5,422 nucleotides of DNA from contig JACMMK010000355.1 of the NCBI GenBank assembly GCA_014379045.1, positions 1-5,422 of the forward strand, in the 5' to 3' direction. This document shows, piece by piece, positions 3,213-5,422 of the stretch. Each line of letters begins with the position of its first letter. The stretch's first letter is position 1. This DNA is from Burkholderiales bacterium (GTDB lineage: Bacteria > Pseudomonadota > Gammaproteobacteria > Burkholderiales > CAIKXV01). Below the pieces are notes generated by a model, which was not told the DNA's origin, made no database searches, and was given only the letters and a program-made list of their open reading frames with translations. The position numbers and the translations under genes are program-made.

Positions 3213-5422
3213 GCCGGCAGCGCCCGCATGATGTCTTCCGGCAGCACCGGCACGCGTGCGATGCGCGTGTCGAGCGCGAAGTTGATCGCGCTGACGATCG
3301 CCGGCGCCGGCCCATCCATCGGCAACTCGCCGAGGCCTTTCGCGCCGGCCGCGCCGGCGCCGCCAGGCTGGTCGAGAAACGCCACACGAATCGCCGGCAT
3401 ATCGGCGCTGGTCGGAATGATGTAGTTCGTCAGGCGGTTGTTCGCCATCGTCCCGTTCGCGTTCCACATCACTTTCTCGAACAACGCGAAGCCGATCGCC
3501 TGCGCCACGCCGCCCTGTACCTGCCCTGCGGCGATCGTCGGGTTGATCACCTTGCCCACTTCCTGCGTCGCGGTGAAATCGAGCAGGGTCACCTCGAACG
3601 TGTCGAGGTCGACTTCCACTTCGGCGACGTGGGCGGCCCAGGCGTAGCTCGCATAAGGCGAGCCGAGGAACGCCTGCTCGTCCCATTGCACGTTTTCCGG
3701 CGGCTCGTAGCGCGCATGTGCTTCTAGCTTCGGATGCGCGTCGAGGTAGCGCGCGCAGGCCGCGCTGAACGCCTGCGGATCGTCGCCGGCGATCGGCCCG
3801 CCGTGCTCGATCAACGCGGCGCGCAGGCGTCGCGCGGCCTGTTCCACGATCGCGCCGACCACCATGCACGTGCGCGAGGCGACCGTCGGCCCCGAGTTCG
3901 GCACGTCGTGAGTGTCGACCACCGCCTGGCTCACACGGTCGAGCGGCAGCACGAGCGCATCGGCGACGATCTGGCACAGCGTGGTGGTGTTGCCCTGGCC
4001 CATCTCGCTGCTCGAGGCGACGACTTCGACGCGGCCGTCCCGATCCGCGCGCACGCTCGCCTCGGAGGCGAGCATGACTTCGCCGTTGCCGGTAAACCCG
4101 GCACCGTGGTGGAACGTCGACAGACCGATCCCGCGGCGAACGGGCCTGCCTGCCTGCGCGTTCGCCGCGTTGAACGCCGTGTGATGCGCGCGCCGGGCGA
4201 TGTAGTCGCTGTCGCCCAGCGCCCGATCGAGCACGGCGTCGAAGTCGGTCGTGTCGTCGATCGACTGGCCGGGCACCGACCGATCGCCCGGACGCAGCAT
4301 GTTCAAGCGGCGCAGATCGAGCGGCGACATCCCTGCCGCACGCGCGAGACCGTCCATCGCCTGCTCGATGGCGAAGATGCTCTGCGGGGCGCCGAAGCCG
4401 CGAAACGCGCCGTTGGGCGGATGGTTGGTGGCCACCGCACGCCCGCGTACGCGCGCATGCGCGCACGCATACGGCCCCGGCGCGTGAATGACTCCGCGCG
4501 AGAGCACGACCGGGGACAAGGTTGCGTAAGCGCCCGCGTCGAGCGCGAAGTCGATGTCGAGGAATGTCAGACGCCCGTCGTGCCGCGCGCCCAGGCGCAC
4601 GCGCGTGCGCGATGGATGGCGCTTGGGCGTCGCCAGCATGTCCTCGGCGCGGTCGTAGATCAGCTTGACCGCGCGCCCGCCCGCTTTCAGCGACAACAGC
4701 GCGGCGTGCGCAGCGATGTGCGATGGATACTCTTCCTTGCCGCCGAACCCGCCGCCGGTGGTGCGGTGGACGATGCGTACCGCGCCGGCATTGCGTGCGG
4801 TGACGGCGGTCACGGTATCGAGCACGTAGTACGGGCACTGCATCGAGCCTTCGATCACCAGCACGCCCGCCGCGTCGATCTGGGCGATCATCCCCTGTGG
4901 CTCGATGTAGACATGCTCCTGCGACCCGGTCTCGAAACGTCCGTCGAACACGATGTCGGCCTGCGCCGCGCCGAGCGCGAGGTCCCCGCGCGCCATCAGG
5001 TAGTCGCGATATACGTTGCCGGGAAACAGTTCGGCGCGGAGCCCAAGCGCCTCGTCGATGTCGAACACCGGCTCGGGGTTCGCCCGCTCGTGGATCACGA
5101 TCGCATCGAGCGCAGCGCGCAGCGTAGACCGCTCGGGATGCGCGAGGAGCAGCACCGGCTCGGCTGCATGGCGGAACGTGCGCTCGACCAGCACCGGCTG
5201 ATCGCCATCGATCAGACCGGTGCTGTTCTTTCCCGCGATGTCGGCTGCAGTGACAACGACGAACTGCGACCAGTCGATGCCGGGGCCGAATTCGACCCGC
5301 TCGACCGTGCCGCCGGGCGACCGGGTACGCACGGTCGCGCCGAACCACATACCCGGATACCGATAGTCGTCGACATAGCGCGCCTCGCCGCGGATCTTCG
5401 CCAGCGCATCCTTGCGCACGAC
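3209..5422 (-). CDS. Xanthine dehydrogenase family, molybdopterin-binding large subunit; 5' end outside window
   Basis: This is the catalytic subunit of a molybdenum hydroxylase, which inserts water-derived oxygen at a carbon of its substrate, often an N-heterocycle or aldehyde. 737 residues are visible and only a short N-terminal piece should be missing. The GTG at 5419 lies inside the conserved opening (VRKDALAKIRGEARYVDD) and is probably not the true start. Numbered from that GTG, GGGFGGKE ends at Glu229 (matching bovine XDH Glu802), GAFRGFGAPQ holds Arg340 (Arg880), and GAKGLGE holds the catalytic base Glu698 (Glu1261). GSMQCPYY and SSSEMGQG are the expected Mo-cofactor loops. The AFRGFG loop separates it from CO dehydrogenases, which carry the AYRCSFR loop. 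By recalled alignment the two substrate-sandwiching phenylalanines, bovine Phe914 and Phe1009, correspond to Pro383 and Gly439, so xanthine itself may not be the substrate. The gene order large-small-FAD with ATGA overlaps shows one operon. No XdhC-like maturation gene is in the window. Family is firm, substrate open. Confidence 0.95.
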   Translation of the reverse strand, partial: VVRKDALAKIRGEARYVDDYRYPGMWFGATVRTRSPGGTVERVEFGPGIDWSQFVVVTAADIAGKNSTGLIDGDQPVLVERTFRHAAEPVLLLAHPERSTLRAALDAIVIHERANPEPVFDIDEALGLRAELFPGNVYRDYLMARGDLALGAAQADIVFDGRFETGSQEHVYIEPQGMIAQIDAAGVLVIEGSMQCPYYVLDTVTAVTARNAGAVRIVHRTTGGGFGGKEEYPSHIAAHAALLSLKAGGRAVKLIYDRAEDMLATPKRHPSRTRVRLGARHDGRLTFLDIDFALDAGAYATLSPVVLSRGVIHAPGPYACAHARVRGRAVATNHPPNGAFRGFGAPQSIFAIEQAMDGLARAAGMSPLDLRRLNMLRPGDRSVPGQSIDDTTDFDAVLDRALGDSDYIARRAHHTAFNAANAQAGRPVRRGIGLSTFHHGAGFTGNGEVMLASEASVRADRDGRVEVVASSSEMGQGNTTTLCQIVADALVLPLDRVSQAVVDTHDVPNSGPTVASRTCMVVGAIVEQAARRLRAALIEHGGPIAGDDPQAFSAACARYLDAHPKLEAHARYEPPENVQWDEQAFLGSPYASYAWAAHVAEVEVDLDTFEVTLLDFTATQEVGKVINPTIAAGQVQGGVAQAIGFALFEKVMWNANGTMANNRLTNYIIPTSADMPAIRVAFLDQPGGAGAAGAKGLGELPMDGPAPAIVSAINFALDTRIARVPVLPEDIMRALPA
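4444..4473. other. 30-base alternating purine-pyrimidine tract in the large-subunit gene
   Basis: Every step from 4444 to 4473 alternates pyrimidine and purine, mostly as CG and CA/TG steps, and the core GCGCGCATGCGCGC (4451-4464) is a perfect palindrome. Such tracts can adopt Z-DNA under negative supercoiling. The tract codes for an ordinary stretch of the protein (around ACAHARVRGR), so it may be only a by-product of GC-rich codons for Ala, His, Arg and Val. Confidence 0.4.

Noticed and set aside
2667..5348. 893-residue protein ending at the small-subunit stop
   Set aside because: Only the last 181 residues are real (the iron-sulfur subunit). The rest is an arginine-rich off-frame reading of the large subunit, so it is not a fusion protein.
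5417..5419. GTG at 5419 as the true start of the large subunit
   Set aside because: It falls within the conserved opening segment of the family and the frame continues to the window edge, so the real start is most likely outside.

Overview
This window comes from a GC-rich bacterium. The codon use, the gene families and the short tandem repeats suggest a beta-proteobacterium of the Burkholderiales type, but this is an inference and no marker gene is present. All four genes lie on the minus strand, so transcription runs from right to left.

The right-hand 3.6 kb (1798-5422) holds a three-gene set for a molybdenum hydroxylase of the xanthine dehydrogenase family. In transcription order these are the large molybdopterin-binding subunit (3209-5422, 5' end outside the window), the small [2Fe-2S] subunit (2667-3212) and the FAD-binding subunit (1798-2670). 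Each junction is a 4-base ATGA overlap, so the set is one translationally coupled operon. Electrons should pass from the Mo centre through two [2Fe-2S] clusters to FAD. The large subunit keeps the Glu/Arg/Glu active-site residues of xanthine dehydrogenases. By recalled alignment it lacks both phenylalanines that sandwich the purine ring, so the true substrate is left open.

A 339-base gap (1459-1797) follows and is the most interesting part of the window. In transcription order it holds a stem-loop just after the FAD-subunit stop, five perfect copies of a 7-base tandem repeat, two small hairpins, a perfect ACGGGT/ACCCGT dyad, a full match to the sigma-54 (RpoN) promoter consensus, two tandem TGG-N4-CCA operator-like boxes just downstream of the predicted start, and a good Shine-Dalgarno sequence.

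That promoter would drive the last gene (1-1458, 3' end outside the window), which encodes a family 5 ABC-transporter solute-binding protein with a twin-arginine signal peptide. The simplest reading is a catabolic locus: the transporter captures a compound and the hydroxylase oxidises it or a derivative. Uptake would have its own sigma-54 promoter, possibly blocked by a GntR-type repressor. The families are well supported; the substrate and the regulation are inference. I saw no RNA gene, insertion sequence, CRISPR array or other mobile element.
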